Notes: a model not told the origin generated them from the sequence alone. DNA of 64,000 nucleotides from Erythrobacteraceae bacterium WH01K (GCA_027941995.1 CP115966.1:372001-436000), one strand, 5' to 3'. Positions 16,260 to 25,872 are shown, counted from the stretch's first letter. Numbers and translations: made by a program.

Positions 16260-18899
16260 TCAGGGCTTCAGCAGGTCGGCAAGGCCGGCAAACGCCTTCC
16301 CGGTTGCGGGGGAATTGGCGGTTTGGGCGGGCTTGTCGCGCCTGCCGCGCGCTGGCGAGCCGGTCTTGGGCGAGCCCTTCTTCCCGTCGCCGGGTTTCGG
16401 ACCCCGCCCCTTTCGGCCGTCGTTCCGCGCTCCCCTTCCGGGGCGGGCATTGGCATGGCCGCCCGGACGCCAGCTCCAGCGATCGGGCGCGGGCGGACCG
16501 AAAGCATCCTCGGCCAGCGCCTTGCCCTTGTGCAGGCGGAAACCGGCCGCGCCCAGCAGCCGGTGCCAGCTGTCGGGGGTAAGACCCGTGGATACCGGCA
16601 GCGCTGCATCCAGTACGGTCGACTTGCTGTCCTTCGCCTTCGCCCGCTTCTCGTGCGCGGCGCGCAAGATCTTCTCGGCCACGTCGACGCGGACATACTG
16701 GTCGCCCGCAGGACGGTAACCGGATGGCAGCTTGCCTTCGCCCGGCAGGACCGAGCGCATGGCAGGCTCCAGCGGACGCCTGTCGATCCCGGCCGCGTGC
16801 ATCGCCGCGCGCGCCGCTGGTTTCAGCAGGTCGCGGGCAAAGATGTCGAGCGCCCCGAAGGTGACGCCAAGGCGGCGAAGGAAGGGCCGCATTTCCTTGG
16901 GCAAGTGCTGGATCCCTGCGCGCTCTCTTGGCGCATAGCCGTGGCCTTCCACCAGAGCGTGAAGAAGCGCGCGGGCCTGCGAACCGGCCTCCGGATCGCG
17001 GGTCGCCTCGACCAGTTTCGACAGGGGCGCCAGCGGTTCGAGCTGTTTTTCGGTCCAGTCCTGCAACGCAGCGGCGAACCGCGTTTTCGCCGCATCGGGC
17101 AGGACGTCCAGCTCGCGCACCAGCGCCAGGCGCGGCTTGGCCGGATCGGCGGTTTCTTCCAGATGCGCGAGTTTCTGCCCGGCGTGGAAAATCTCGCCGC
17201 GAACCATTTCGACGCCTTCGAACCCGGACGCAGCCAGCCCGTCGGCCTTGTCCGACAGAATGCGTGGCAGCGCCTTCTCGCCGGCAGCCAGCAGCATACG
17301 CCGGTCATCGTGGCCGAGCCGCGTGTCGACGGTGAAACGGAAACCGTCGACCTGTCCGATGGACTCGCTTTCGACACGCAAGGTTCCGTCATCATCCAGC
17401 GTGACGGGCAGCAGGCTCGGATCGTCGCCCATGGTTTTCATCAGGATCGCTGTCCTCCGGTTAACAAAGCGCTCTGTCAGACGCGCATGGAGCGCGTCGG
17501 ACAGGCGGGCCTCCACACCGCGGGCGCGGGAAGCCATTTCGTCGCGCGCCAGCACCCAGTCGGGCCGCTGGCAGATATAGGCCCAGGATCGGATCGCGGC
17601 TATCCTCCCCTGCAGGGTGGCGATGTCGCCCGACACATTGTCCAGTTCGGCAATGCGTGCGGCCACGAAGTCCGCGCCGATATACCCGGCCTGCAGATCG
17701 CGCCAGAGCCGGGCGACGAAACGGGCGTGCTGGTCGGCGCCTGCCTGCCGGAAATCGGGCAGCGAGCACGCTTCCCAGAACCGCCGGACCCGGCCCGCCC
17801 CCTTGACGTCACGGGCAAGCGGCTCGTCTGCCAGTTTCTTCAGCACGGCGAGATCGATCGCCTCGGGCGCAGCGCGCAATTCGCGCTGTGGCGGCCGCGC
17901 CTCCAGATCCGCGATCAGCACGGCGAGCGTATCGAAACGCGGTTCGGCATTGCGCCAGTAAAGGTGCGTAAGGGGCGCGAACTGGTTCTCCTCTATCGCG
18001 TAGATTTCCTCTTCCTCGAATTCGAGGGGGACGCCGCGTCCGCGCCTGCCACCATCACTGCCGGCGAGACCGCCGCCCAGCACGCCGAACGTACCGTCCC
18101 GCTGATGGCGGCCGGCCCGGCCGGCAATCTGCGCCATTTCCGCCGGCGCGAGACGCCGCTTCGCCACCCCGTCGAATTTTGTGAGCTGCGCAAACGCCAC
18201 TTGGTTCAGATCGAGGTTCAGCCCCATGCCGATGGCATCGGTCGCAACGATGTAGTCGACTTCGCCGGACTGGAAGAGCTCGACCTGACGGTTGCGGGTC
18301 TCGGGGCTTAGCGCACCCATGACCACCGCCGCGCCGCCCCGGTACCGGCGCAGCATTTCCGCCGCAGTGTACACCCCCTCTGCGCTGAAGGCGACGATGG
18401 CGCTGCGCGGGGGCAGGCGCGACAGCTTGCGCGGGCCGATATGGGTGAGGGTGGAGAACCGGGGGCGCTCCATGATTTCCGCCTTCGGGACCAGGGTGCG
18501 CAGCAACGGCTCCAGCGTGGCGGCGCCGAGGAACATCGTCTCCTCCCGACCCCGGGCATTGAGCAGCCGGTCGGTGAAGATATGCCCCCGTTCCCGGTCG
18601 GCAGACAATTGTGCCTCGTCCAGCGCGACGAAGGCGTGGCCGCCACCGGTCCGGTCCATCGCTTCCGCCGTGCACAGGAAATAGCGCGCACCGGGCGGTT
18701 CTATCCGTTCCTCGCCCGTGATCAGGGCGACCTGCTTCTCGCCCTTCATCGCCACGACGCGGTCATACACTTCGCGCGCGAGCAGGCGCAGCGGGAAGCC
18801 TATCATCCCGCTCGAATGGCCGCACATCCGTTCGATAGCGAGATGTGTCTTGCCGGTATTGGTGGGTCCGAGGACCGCCTTGATCGGGGCGTCGCTCAT
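16260..18899 (-). CDS. SUV3-like superfamily 2 RNA/DNA helicase
   Basis: Helicase of 879 residues, homologous to the mitochondrial Suv3 family. Motif I is GPTNTGKTHLAIERM (about residues 11-25), motif II is DEAQ (ALDEAQLSADRERGHIF), and a C-terminal helicase lobe includes ATDAIGMGLNLDLNQVAF and QIAGRAGRHQRDGTFGVLG. The C-terminal tail is Gly/Arg/Lys-rich, as in RNA-binding proteins. A role in RNA turnover is inferred from Suv3. An in-frame GTG lies six bases upstream of the chosen ATG; neither has a strong ribosome site. Confidence 0.9.
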   Translation of the reverse strand: MSDAPIKAVLGPTNTGKTHLAIERMCGHSSGMIGFPLRLLAREVYDRVVAMKGEKQVALITGEERIEPPGARYFLCTAEAMDRTGGGHAFVALDEAQLSADRERGHIFTDRLLNARGREETMFLGAATLEPLLRTLVPKAEIMERPRFSTLTHIGPRKLSRLPPRSAIVAFSAEGVYTAAEMLRRYRGGAAVVMGALSPETRNRQVELFQSGEVDYIVATDAIGMGLNLDLNQVAFAQLTKFDGVAKRRLAPAEMAQIAGRAGRHQRDGTFGVLGGGLAGSDGGRRGRGVPLEFEEEEIYAIEENQFAPLTHLYWRNAEPRFDTLAVLIADLEARPPQRELRAAPEAIDLAVLKKLADEPLARDVKGAGRVRRFWEACSLPDFRQAGADQHARFVARLWRDLQAGYIGADFVAARIAELDNVSGDIATLQGRIAAIRSWAYICQRPDWVLARDEMASRARGVEARLSDALHARLTERFVNRRTAILMKTMGDDPSLLPVTLDDDGTLRVESESIGQVDGFRFTVDTRLGHDDRRMLLAAGEKALPRILSDKADGLAASGFEGVEMVRGEIFHAGQKLAHLEETADPAKPRLALVRELDVLPDAAKTRFAAALQDWTEKQLEPLAPLSKLVEATRDPEAGSQARALLHALVEGHGYAPRERAGIQHLPKEMRPFLRRLGVTFGALDIFARDLLKPAARAAMHAAGIDRRPLEPAMRSVLPGEGKLPSGYRPAGDQYVRVDVAEKILRAAHEKRAKAKDSKSTVLDAALPVSTGLTPDSWHRLLGAAGFRLHKGKALAEDAFGPPAPDRWSWRPGGHANARPGRGARNDGRKGRGPKPGDGKKGSPKTGSPARGRRDKPAQTANSPATGKAFAGLADLLKP

Positions 18900-18984
18900 C
18901 TGCACTGTCTGGCACTGTGCGCGCGGTATCGCAAGACGGCGCGCACGCCTTTCGACTCATCGCCAATACCGCCCCGCCCATCGG

Positions 18985-19011
18985 GGATTAAATCGACATT
19001 AACTTTAATCC
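18985..19011. promoter_or_regulatory. 27-bp inverted repeat with a perfect CtrA box
   Basis: GGATTAAA (18985-18992) and TTTAATCC (19004-19011) form perfect 8-bp arms around 11 bases. Inside, TTAA-ATCGACA-TTAAC (18988-19003) matches the CtrA consensus TTAA-N7-TTAAC exactly, and a third TTAA starts at 19005. It lies between the divergent helicase (start 18899) and M23 peptidase (start 19095) genes, so it may control either. Confidence 0.7.
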
Positions 19012-19094
19012 TGCAGGCAGGTTTGGCACAGGGACTGCCGGACCGGGTCGTAAAACCACAACAGCATGGCAGGCCCCTTTTGGACGAAGGGCAT

Positions 19095-20720
19095 ATGTAC
19101 GTAGCACGTGTCGAAGGCGGCGCCGGCAGCGATGCCGGACAGGACGGGGCGGGCCATTGGCGCGCCGCCGCGCTTTCGCACGGACAGGTGATTGCCGAAG
19201 ACGGCTCCTACCTGCTGCGCCGCACCACGACGTTCCGCAGCCGTTTCGATGCCTGGCATCTCGACGCCTCGTCATGGCTGGACGGGCTGGATCTCGCGCC
19301 CAGCCTGGCAGAGAATATCGGCAGTCGGCGCTGGTGGCGCGGGCTTGGTACGATGCTGGGGCTCGGTTTTGCGGCCATCTCGTTCTGGCCCGATTTCGCC
19401 CCGCTGGAAGTGGCCCCCGCCATGATCGCGGACAGCGAAGTGCGGGACGAGTTTCGCAGCCAGTCGATCATGCCGCTCGCCCTCGGCAGCGATAGCGGGC
19501 GGCACATGGCGGCCACCGGCGCGGTGCGAAAACTCGCCGCTGCGCCCGAGCGTCCGCAGATACAGCTGGTCGCGACACTGGCCCGGGGCGACAGTTTCCA
19601 GCGCATGCTGCAGCGCGCCGGAGTCGGAAAGAGCGAGGCTTCCCAGATTACCGGCATGGTCGAGAACGCGATTGCCACGGCGGACATAGAACCGGGCACG
19701 CAGCTCGACATAACGCTTGGCCGCCGAACCGCTCCGGGTGAGCCGAGGCCCCTCGAATCGCTATCGTTCCGTGCGCGGTTCGATCTGGCATTGTCGGTCG
19801 AGCGCGGCGCATCCGGCCTGTCTCTCGTTCGTAAACCGATCGCCGTCGACGAAACGCCTCTGCGCATTCGCGGCACCGTCGGCGACAGCCTGTACCGATC
19901 TGCGCGTGCGGCGGGCGCACCGGCCAGCGCCGTACAGGCGTACTTGAAGGCGTTGGGCGGTCATCTCGACATGGACCGCTCTGTCGGTTCCGGCGATACG
20001 TTCGACATGATCATCTCCTACCGCCGCGCCGAAACGGGTGAGCGGCAGGCCGGCAATCTGCTGTATGCAGGGGTCGAACGGGACGGAAAGCCGAAGGCGC
20101 AGCTGATGCGCTGGGGCGACAAGGGCAAGTTCTACGAAGCGTCGGGCGTGGGGGAGACCCGCAGCGGCCTCGTCCGCCCGGTGCCCGGGGCGATCAGTTC
20201 GCGCTACGGCATGCGGCGTCATCCGATCCTGGGCTACAAGCGGATGCATTCGGGGCAGGATTATCGCGGCGGATACGGCACGCCGATCCGTGCGGTGACC
20301 GACGGGCGCGTGGCCTTCGCCGGGCGCAAGGGCGGCTATGGCAATTTCGTGCGGCTGAACCATGCAGGCGGCCTGGGGACAGGCTATGCGCATATGAGCC
20401 GGATCGCCGTGCGCGCGGGTGCATCGGTGCAGCGCGGACAGGTCATCGGCTATGTCGGTTCGACGGGGCTCAGCACCGGCCCGCATCTTCATTACGAAAT
20501 GTATCGCGGCAACCGGAAGATCGACCCGGCCTCCGTCAGCTACGTGACCCGGGCCGAATTGTCGGGCGAGGAGCTGCGCCGGTTCCGGTCGCGCCTCGCT
20601 TCGCTGAAGACGGTGGAAGCCGGTGCGGCCCTGACCGACATCGAACCCTCCGGCCCGCAAGAGGTCGAGGTGCGGCGCGAGATCGACAAGCTGGATGCAT
20701 CCTACGCGCAGCGGCGCTGA
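19095..20720 (+). CDS. Membrane-anchored M23 (LytM) peptidoglycan peptidase
   Basis: A 541-residue protein with a cytoplasmic N-terminal segment, one membrane helix (GLGTMLGLGFAAISFWPDF, about residues 90-108), a LysM/OapA-like region and a C-terminal M23 domain. Zinc ligands look intact: MHSGQD and GPHLHYE, so it should be an active endopeptidase cutting peptide crosslinks. The ATG at 19095 follows GAAGGG. A CtrA-type box about 90 bases upstream suggests cell-cycle control, which is inference. Confidence 0.9.
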   Translation: MYVARVEGGAGSDAGQDGAGHWRAAALSHGQVIAEDGSYLLRRTTTFRSRFDAWHLDASSWLDGLDLAPSLAENIGSRRWWRGLGTMLGLGFAAISFWPDFAPLEVAPAMIADSEVRDEFRSQSIMPLALGSDSGRHMAATGAVRKLAAAPERPQIQLVATLARGDSFQRMLQRAGVGKSEASQITGMVENAIATADIEPGTQLDITLGRRTAPGEPRPLESLSFRARFDLALSVERGASGLSLVRKPIAVDETPLRIRGTVGDSLYRSARAAGAPASAVQAYLKALGGHLDMDRSVGSGDTFDMIISYRRAETGERQAGNLLYAGVERDGKPKAQLMRWGDKGKFYEASGVGETRSGLVRPVPGAISSRYGMRRHPILGYKRMHSGQDYRGGYGTPIRAVTDGRVAFAGRKGGYGNFVRLNHAGGLGTGYAHMSRIAVRAGASVQRGQVIGYVGSTGLSTGPHLHYEMYRGNRKIDPASVSYVTRAELSGEELRRFRSRLASLKTVEAGAALTDIEPSGPQEVEVRREIDKLDASYAQRR

Positions 20721-20794
20721 GTACTGGCACAATACCGGCACGAGGGGGGCGGATCATTGAGAGTTTCGGCAAAAGCATGGCATGGGGTGACGCC

Positions 20795-21790
20795 ATGACA
20801 GCTTCCTATCCCGCGACGCGCCTGCGGCGCACCCGAACCGCCGCCTGGAGCCGCGCGCTGCACCGCGAGACGGTGATGACCAGCGCCGACCTGATCTGGC
20901 CGCTCTTCGTACTCGAGGGGAAGGGGGCGGAAGAACCCGTCGCCAGCCTGCCCGGCGTGTCGCGCTGGTCGATCGACGGGATCGTGGCGCGAGCGAAGGA
21001 GGCCGTGGAGCTCGGCATTCCGGCCATCGCCCTGTTCCCCAACACGCCCGATGCGAAGCGCAGCGAGGACGGGGCAGAGGCCTACAACAGCGACAACCTG
21101 ATGTGCCGGACCATCCGTGCCGTCCGCGATGCGGTGGGCGGCGATCTCGGCATCCTGACCGACGTCGCGCTCGACCCTTATACGACGCACGGGCAGGACG
21201 GGCTGCTGGATGCGCGCGGCTATGTCGTGAACGACGATACCGTCGCCGTCCTCGTCGACCAGGCGGTGGTGCAGGCGGAAGCAGGCGCGGACATCGTGGC
21301 CCCGTCCGACATGATGGACGGACGCGTCCACGCGATCCGCATGGCGCTGGAAATGGGCGGGCACCACAATGTGCAGGTCATGGCCTACTCCGCGAAATTC
21401 GCGAGCGCCTTCTACGGCCCGTTCCGCGACGCCGTGGGATCGGGCGACCGGCTGAAAGGCGACAAGAAAAGCTACCAGCTGGACCCCGCAAACGGCGACG
21501 AGGCCATGCGCGAGATCGCGTTCGACATTGCAGAGGGTGCGGATAGCGTGATGGTCAAGCCGGGGCTGGCCTATCTCGACGTCATCGCCCGAGCCCGCGC
21601 CCGGTTCGACGTGCCGATTTTCGCTTACCAGGTCAGCGGGGAATACGCCCTGATCGAGGCCGGTGTCGCAGCCGGAGTGGGCGAACGCGAGCCGCTGCTC
21701 ATGGAAAAACTTATCGCTTTCAAGCGGGCCGGCTGCGCCGGGATCCTCACCTATCATGCCCCTCTAGCTGCGCGATTACTCAATGGCTGA
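20795..21790 (+). CDS. hemB: Delta-aminolevulinic acid dehydratase (porphobilinogen synthase)
   Basis: Condenses two 5-aminolevulinate molecules to porphobilinogen in haem synthesis. The 331-residue enzyme shows YSAKFASAFYGPFRDA and MVKPGLAYLD, which carry the two active-site lysines. The metal loop reads DVALDPYTTHGQDG, with Asp/Ala in place of the cysteines of zinc enzymes, as in magnesium-dependent HemB. The ATG at 20795 follows GGGGTGA; another is six codons upstream. The stop overlaps the next gene by eight bases. Confidence 0.96.
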   Translation: MTASYPATRLRRTRTAAWSRALHRETVMTSADLIWPLFVLEGKGAEEPVASLPGVSRWSIDGIVARAKEAVELGIPAIALFPNTPDAKRSEDGAEAYNSDNLMCRTIRAVRDAVGGDLGILTDVALDPYTTHGQDGLLDARGYVVNDDTVAVLVDQAVVQAEAGADIVAPSDMMDGRVHAIRMALEMGGHHNVQVMAYSAKFASAFYGPFRDAVGSGDRLKGDKKSYQLDPANGDEAMREIAFDIAEGADSVMVKPGLAYLDVIARARARFDVPIFAYQVSGEYALIEAGVAAGVGEREPLLMEKLIAFKRAGCAGILTYHAPLAARLLNG

Positions 21791-24083
21791 AACCATGCAT
21801 GCGGACACGGCCGCGCCGTTGGAGAATACGATTACGGGCAGCAGGCGCGGCGCCAATCCGCTGCTGTTCGCGGTGGCCATATTGTGCGGCAGTTTCCTGC
21901 TGTTCCTGGTCCAGCCCCTGATCGCGCGACTGGCCCTGCCGCTGCTGGGCGGCGCGCCCGCGGTCTGGAACAGCGCGATGCTGGTCTACCAGATGCTCCT
22001 GCTCGGCGGGTATCTCTACGCCCACCTGCTCTCGCGCCTGCCGCTCAGACGTCAGATCGTCATCCATATCGCGTTGCTCGCCTTGGCGGCAATTTTCCTG
22101 CCCGTCGGGCTCGCCGATCTGGAGCGGGCCGGGGCAGGCTGGGAAGTGCTCTGGGTGCCGGCACTGGTGCTGGCCAGCGTAGGGCCGCTCTTCGTCCTGA
22201 TCTCGGCGCAGGCCCCGCTTCTGCAGGGCTGGTATGCGGCCGACCCGGACGCAGGCGATCCGTACTGGCTGTATGCGGCATCGAATATCGGCAGTTTCGC
22301 CGGCCTGCTCGCCTTTCCGCTGCTGTTGGAGCCGACGCTTACGACGACCGGGCAGTCGCTCGCCTGGTCGACCGGATACGGCGTGCTTGTCGCCATCATG
22401 GTGCTGGTCGGGTTCTGGCGCTGGAATACGGTCGGCGATCAGGCTGCGAACCGTCCGCCCGCAAGCGAAGAGGCGACTGCTGCGATAGCGCCTGCATCCA
22501 CCGCACCGGGTTGGCGGACCATCGCGCACTGGCTGGCGCTGTCTGCCGTTCCCTCCGGCCTTTTGCTGTCGACCACCACGCATCTGTCGACCGATCTCGT
22601 GGCCATGCCTCTGCTGTGGGTCATACCGCTGGGCATCTATCTGTTCAGTTTCGTGCTGGCGTTCAATCCGGTCAGCCGCGCTGCCGCCTTCTTTGCGCGG
22701 ATTGCCCCTATTGTCGTCCTGTTCCTCGGCGCGAAGGCGATGATGAGTTCGGGACAGGCCGACCTTGCCGATGCCATCGGGTCGATCGTGATGTTGCTCG
22801 TCGTCGCGGCGGCGCTGCATCGTCACCTGTTCGAATTGCGCCCCGATCCGGACCGCCTGACCCTGTTCTACCTCGTGATGAGCGCGGGCGGCGCGCTGGG
22901 CGGAATGTTCGCTGCGCTGGTCGCACCGGTGCTGTTCGACTGGGTGTGGGAGCATCCCCTGCTGATCCTCGCCGCAGCGGCCCTGCTGCCGCCCCGTGCG
23001 CTGGTGGCGTGGATGGACCGCAAGGGGTGGGAGGAAGCGCGCCAGCGCCGCATGCGCCTGCTGCTGGTGGCGGCCGCTGCTGCCCTTGGCGTGTGGCTCC
23101 AATGGTCCGTGCTGCGGTATCTTCCCTGGGTCACGCTCGGACTGACTGCCGCCATCACCGTACTCGGCGTCCTTGCGCTGGGCAAGAGGTGGTCGCTCGT
23201 CGCCGTACTCGCCATCCTGATGTTCTTCCGCGGCGGGTTCGAAAACATCGGCACGAGCGTCCAGAACCTGCGTGAGCGAAGCTATTTCGGCGTCTACACG
23301 ATCGGCGACATTCCCGAGGCGAGCTTGCGCACGCTGAAGCACGGCACGACCATGCATGGAAGGCAGTTCACCGATGCCGGGCGGCGCCTGCAACCCACCG
23401 CCTATTACGGACCGACATCGGGGGCCGGACTGGCACTCTCCAATGCCGGCGCGTACTACGGCGACGATGCCAGCATCGGGGTCGTGGGCATGGGGGCGGG
23501 CACACTGCTGTGCTACCGCAAGCCCGGCCAGACGTGGAAGATGTACGAAATCGATCCGGTGGTAGTGGAATATTCCTTCAACGGCACGTTCACCTTCCAC
23601 GAGGAATGCGCGCCGCAGTCCGAGATCGTGGTCGGCGATGCACGACTGGAACTGGCGCGGGAGCCTGAGGGCGCCTTCGACGTACTGGTCGTGGACGCCT
23701 TCAGTTCCGACGCGATTCCGATGCACTTGATGACCCGCGAAGCGATGCAGACCTATGCCGATACGCTGTCGCCGGACGGGCTGCTGGTCATCCATATTTC
23801 GAACCGTTTCATCGACCTCCGTCCGGTCCTGTCCGCCCATGCCCGCGATTTCGGCTGGTCGGCCATGCTGCGCTTCGACCAGGCGAATGGCGCGGACGCG
23901 ATCGAGAACTCGGTCTGGCTGGTCCTTTCCCCTGATGCCGCGGCAGCAGACAAGCTGAGAAACGCGAATCCCGAAGCCGAGTGGCAGGACATGCCGGACC
24001 CGGCCACACGCAGCTGGACCGACGATTATGCATCGATCCTGCCCTACCTGATGTGGAGCAGCTTTACCGGCGACTGGCCATAG
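21783..24083 (+). CDS. Fused membrane transporter-like / spermidine-synthase-like protein
   Basis: A 766-residue protein whose first 480 or so residues are a many-helix membrane domain (FLLFLVQPLIARLALPLLGGAPAVWN is typical) and whose C-terminal 270 form a Rossmann methyltransferase fold of the spermidine synthase family (GVVGMGAGTLLCY; VVDAFSSDAIPMHLMTREAM). The family is widespread but its substrate is unknown; polyamine synthesis should not be assumed. It overlaps hemB by eight bases and is followed by two acetyltransferases and a gamma-carbonic-anhydrase-like gene in one run. Confidence 0.9.
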   Translation: MAETMHADTAAPLENTITGSRRGANPLLFAVAILCGSFLLFLVQPLIARLALPLLGGAPAVWNSAMLVYQMLLLGGYLYAHLLSRLPLRRQIVIHIALLALAAIFLPVGLADLERAGAGWEVLWVPALVLASVGPLFVLISAQAPLLQGWYAADPDAGDPYWLYAASNIGSFAGLLAFPLLLEPTLTTTGQSLAWSTGYGVLVAIMVLVGFWRWNTVGDQAANRPPASEEATAAIAPASTAPGWRTIAHWLALSAVPSGLLLSTTTHLSTDLVAMPLLWVIPLGIYLFSFVLAFNPVSRAAAFFARIAPIVVLFLGAKAMMSSGQADLADAIGSIVMLLVVAAALHRHLFELRPDPDRLTLFYLVMSAGGALGGMFAALVAPVLFDWVWEHPLLILAAAALLPPRALVAWMDRKGWEEARQRRMRLLLVAAAAALGVWLQWSVLRYLPWVTLGLTAAITVLGVLALGKRWSLVAVLAILMFFRGGFENIGTSVQNLRERSYFGVYTIGDIPEASLRTLKHGTTMHGRQFTDAGRRLQPTAYYGPTSGAGLALSNAGAYYGDDASIGVVGMGAGTLLCYRKPGQTWKMYEIDPVVVEYSFNGTFTFHEECAPQSEIVVGDARLELAREPEGAFDVLVVDAFSSDAIPMHLMTREAMQTYADTLSPDGLLVIHISNRFIDLRPVLSAHARDFGWSAMLRFDQANGADAIENSVWLVLSPDAAAADKLRNANPEAEWQDMPDPATRSWTDDYASILPYLMWSSFTGDWP

Positions 24084-24091
24084 GGCCCGCC

Positions 24092-24691
24092 ATGACGGGC
24101 TTCGAACACCGCACGCAGCGCCTGATATTGCGGGACTGGCAGGACGAAGACTGGGAGCCGTTCTGGCGCCACCTCAATACGCCCACAGTTTCCCGCTTCC
24201 TGGGCGGGGTGGCGGACGCAGCATACCGCACACGGACGCGGGAAAGGCTTCTGCGTTACAGCCGCGAATACGGGCACACGTTCTGGGTCGTCGAAAGGAT
24301 CGACGACGGCGGACACCTGTCCGGCGAAATCCTCGGCTGGTGCGGTCTCAAAAGGTGCAACGAAACGAATGGCCCGGTCGGCGATTTCGAGGCCGGCTGG
24401 CGCCTCCGCGAGGATGCGTGGGGCAAGGGCTATGCGAGAGAGGCTGCTAGTGCGTCCATCGATCTTGCATTCCAGCAATTCGGCGCGCCTCATGTCATTG
24501 CATTGACCGTGGAGGGCAACAAACAGAGCTGGGGCCTGATGGAGAGGCTGGGCATGGAACGCCGCCCGGACATGGATTTCGCAGACAGCGCGTCATGGGC
24601 GAAAGGCGAAACGCTCATCGTCTACCGGATCGACCGGGAGCAATGGGCCGCGCGCGGCGCGGACAGGCTGCGGAGCAGGATGGATGGCTGA
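24092..24691 (+). CDS. GNAT N-acetyltransferase (RimJ/RimL type), first copy
   Basis: A 199-residue acetyltransferase beginning with the RimJ/RimL pattern TQRLILRDWQDEDWEPFWRHL. The acetyl-CoA loop is represented by EDAWGKGYAREAASASIDLAF and the end by NKQSWGLMERLGME. It would acetylate an amino group, possibly of a protein N terminus or a small molecule; the substrate cannot be read from sequence. It starts eight bases after the fused transporter gene and overlaps its paralogue by eight. Confidence 0.9.
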   Translation: MTGFEHRTQRLILRDWQDEDWEPFWRHLNTPTVSRFLGGVADAAYRTRTRERLLRYSREYGHTFWVVERIDDGGHLSGEILGWCGLKRCNETNGPVGDFEAGWRLREDAWGKGYAREAASASIDLAFQQFGAPHVIALTVEGNKQSWGLMERLGMERRPDMDFADSASWAKGETLIVYRIDREQWAARGADRLRSRMDG

Positions 24692-25241
24692 CATCGTCGC
24701 CGAAACGAAGCGACTGGTCCTGCGCGGCGTTGCGGAAGGCGACGAGGCGGAACACGACCGGCTGCTGAACTCGGCCACCATCATGCGGCATATCGGCGGC
24801 GTGATGGAACCGCACGAGATCGAGGCACGCCATGCAAAAGCGATGGCGATGTATGCGCGCGAGGGCTTCAGCTTCCTGCTCGCGGTGGAGAAGGCGAGCG
24901 GCGAGATGGTCGGCTATTGCGGGATCAAGCGCGTCGAGAACCCGCTCGCCCCCAATACCGGCGACCACGAGATCGGGTGGAAGATCCGCGAGGATCGCTG
25001 GCAAAGGGGCTATGCCGAGGAAGCCATGCGCGCCGTCATCGAATGGGCGTTCACGCGCGTCGGCGCGCCGTATCTCGTGGCGCTGACCAGTCCGGCGAAT
25101 ACAGGCAGCTGGAAGCTGATGGAAAAACTGGGCATGGTCCGGCGGAGGGATCTCGACTTCCACGATCCGGCCTATCCGGCGCAAGACAACCCGACGATCC
25201 AGTATTCGCTCTCGAAAGAGCAATGGGAGAATTTGCAATGA
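24684..25241 (+). CDS. GNAT N-acetyltransferase (RimJ/RimL type), second copy
   Basis: A 185-residue paralogue of the preceding gene: TKRLVLRGVAEGDEAEHDRLL at the start, REDRWQRGYAEEAMRAVIEWAF at the acetyl-CoA site, and TGSWKLMEKLGMVRRRDLDF at the end. The similar length and layout and the eight-base overlap suggest a tandem duplication. The stop shares four bases (ATGA) with the carbonic-anhydrase-like gene. Substrate unknown. Confidence 0.9.
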   Translation: MADIVAETKRLVLRGVAEGDEAEHDRLLNSATIMRHIGGVMEPHEIEARHAKAMAMYAREGFSFLLAVEKASGEMVGYCGIKRVENPLAPNTGDHEIGWKIREDRWQRGYAEEAMRAVIEWAFTRVGAPYLVALTSPANTGSWKLMEKLGMVRRRDLDFHDPAYPAQDNPTIQYSLSKEQWENLQ

Positions 25242-25810
25242 CCACGAACCGCCCGGGCGTGAACATCGTGCCGATCCACGGCAAGACCCCGCGCATCCAC
25301 GACAGCGCCTTCATCGCCCCCGGCTGCACGATCATCGGGGATGTCGAGATCGGGGAAGACAGTTCGGTCTGGTACAATTGCGTGCTGCGCGCCGATGTCA
25401 GCCGGATCGTGATCGGCAAGCGGACGAACATCCAGGACGGCAGCGTGCTGCACTGCGATCCGGAGCGGCCGGGCGATCCGGACGGCTCGCCGTTGCTGAT
25501 CGGGGACGATGTGCTGGTCGGCCACATGGTCATGGCGCATGGCTGCATCATCAAGGACCGCGGCTTCATGGGCCTGGGCTCCATCGCGATGAACAAGGCG
25601 GTGATTGCGAGCGATTCCATGCTCGCAGCCGGCGCCATGCTGACCGAAGGCAAGGTGATAGAGCCGCGTTCGCTCTGGGCAGGGCGTCCGGCCAAGCCGA
25701 TGAAGGAACTGTCCGACGCTGCCATTGCCGGAATGAAGATGGGCACGGCGCACTATGCCCACAACGCGAAGGACCATGCGAAGGCGGTTGCCGACGCGCT
25801 GGGCGGGTGA
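25238..25810 (+). CDS. Gamma-carbonic-anhydrase-like hexapeptide protein
   Basis: A 190-residue left-handed beta-helix protein of the YrdA/PaaY type. Hexapeptide repeats run from HDSAFIAPGCTIIGDVEIGEDSSVWYNCVLRAD onward. The three metal-binding histidines are in SVLHCD and VGHMVMAHGC. Family members bind zinc and may hydrate CO2 or act on thioesters; activity here is not certain. Last gene of the hemB-led run, with the start coupled by ATGA to the acetyltransferase and GGGAGA upstream. Confidence 0.92.
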   Translation: MTTNRPGVNIVPIHGKTPRIHDSAFIAPGCTIIGDVEIGEDSSVWYNCVLRADVSRIVIGKRTNIQDGSVLHCDPERPGDPDGSPLLIGDDVLVGHMVMAHGCIIKDRGFMGLGSIAMNKAVIASDSMLAAGAMLTEGKVIEPRSLWAGRPAKPMKELSDAAIAGMKMGTAHYAHNAKDHAKAVADALGG

Positions 25811-25851
25811 CGTCGCGGCGGCATGTGTTGCGCCGCGCTACTTGCTCGCTT

Positions 25852-25872
25852 GTCGCTCGTCGCTCGTCGCTC
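25852..25872. repeat. Three tandem copies of GTCGCTC
   Basis: The 7-mer GTCGCTC is repeated exactly three times in the 68-base gap between the convergent carbonic-anhydrase-like and ligase genes. Just before it, GCGGCG / CGCCGC (25815-25820 and 25831-25836) can form a hairpin, possibly a weak terminator. Confidence 0.5.

Noticed and set aside
16323-18311. 662-codon plus-strand frame opposite the helicase gene
   Set aside because: Antisense shadow in a high-GC gene; the helicase motifs on the other strand are complete.
21780-23840. 686-codon minus-strand frame opposite the fused transporter gene
   Set aside because: His/Gln/Arg-rich antisense shadow without any recognisable motif.
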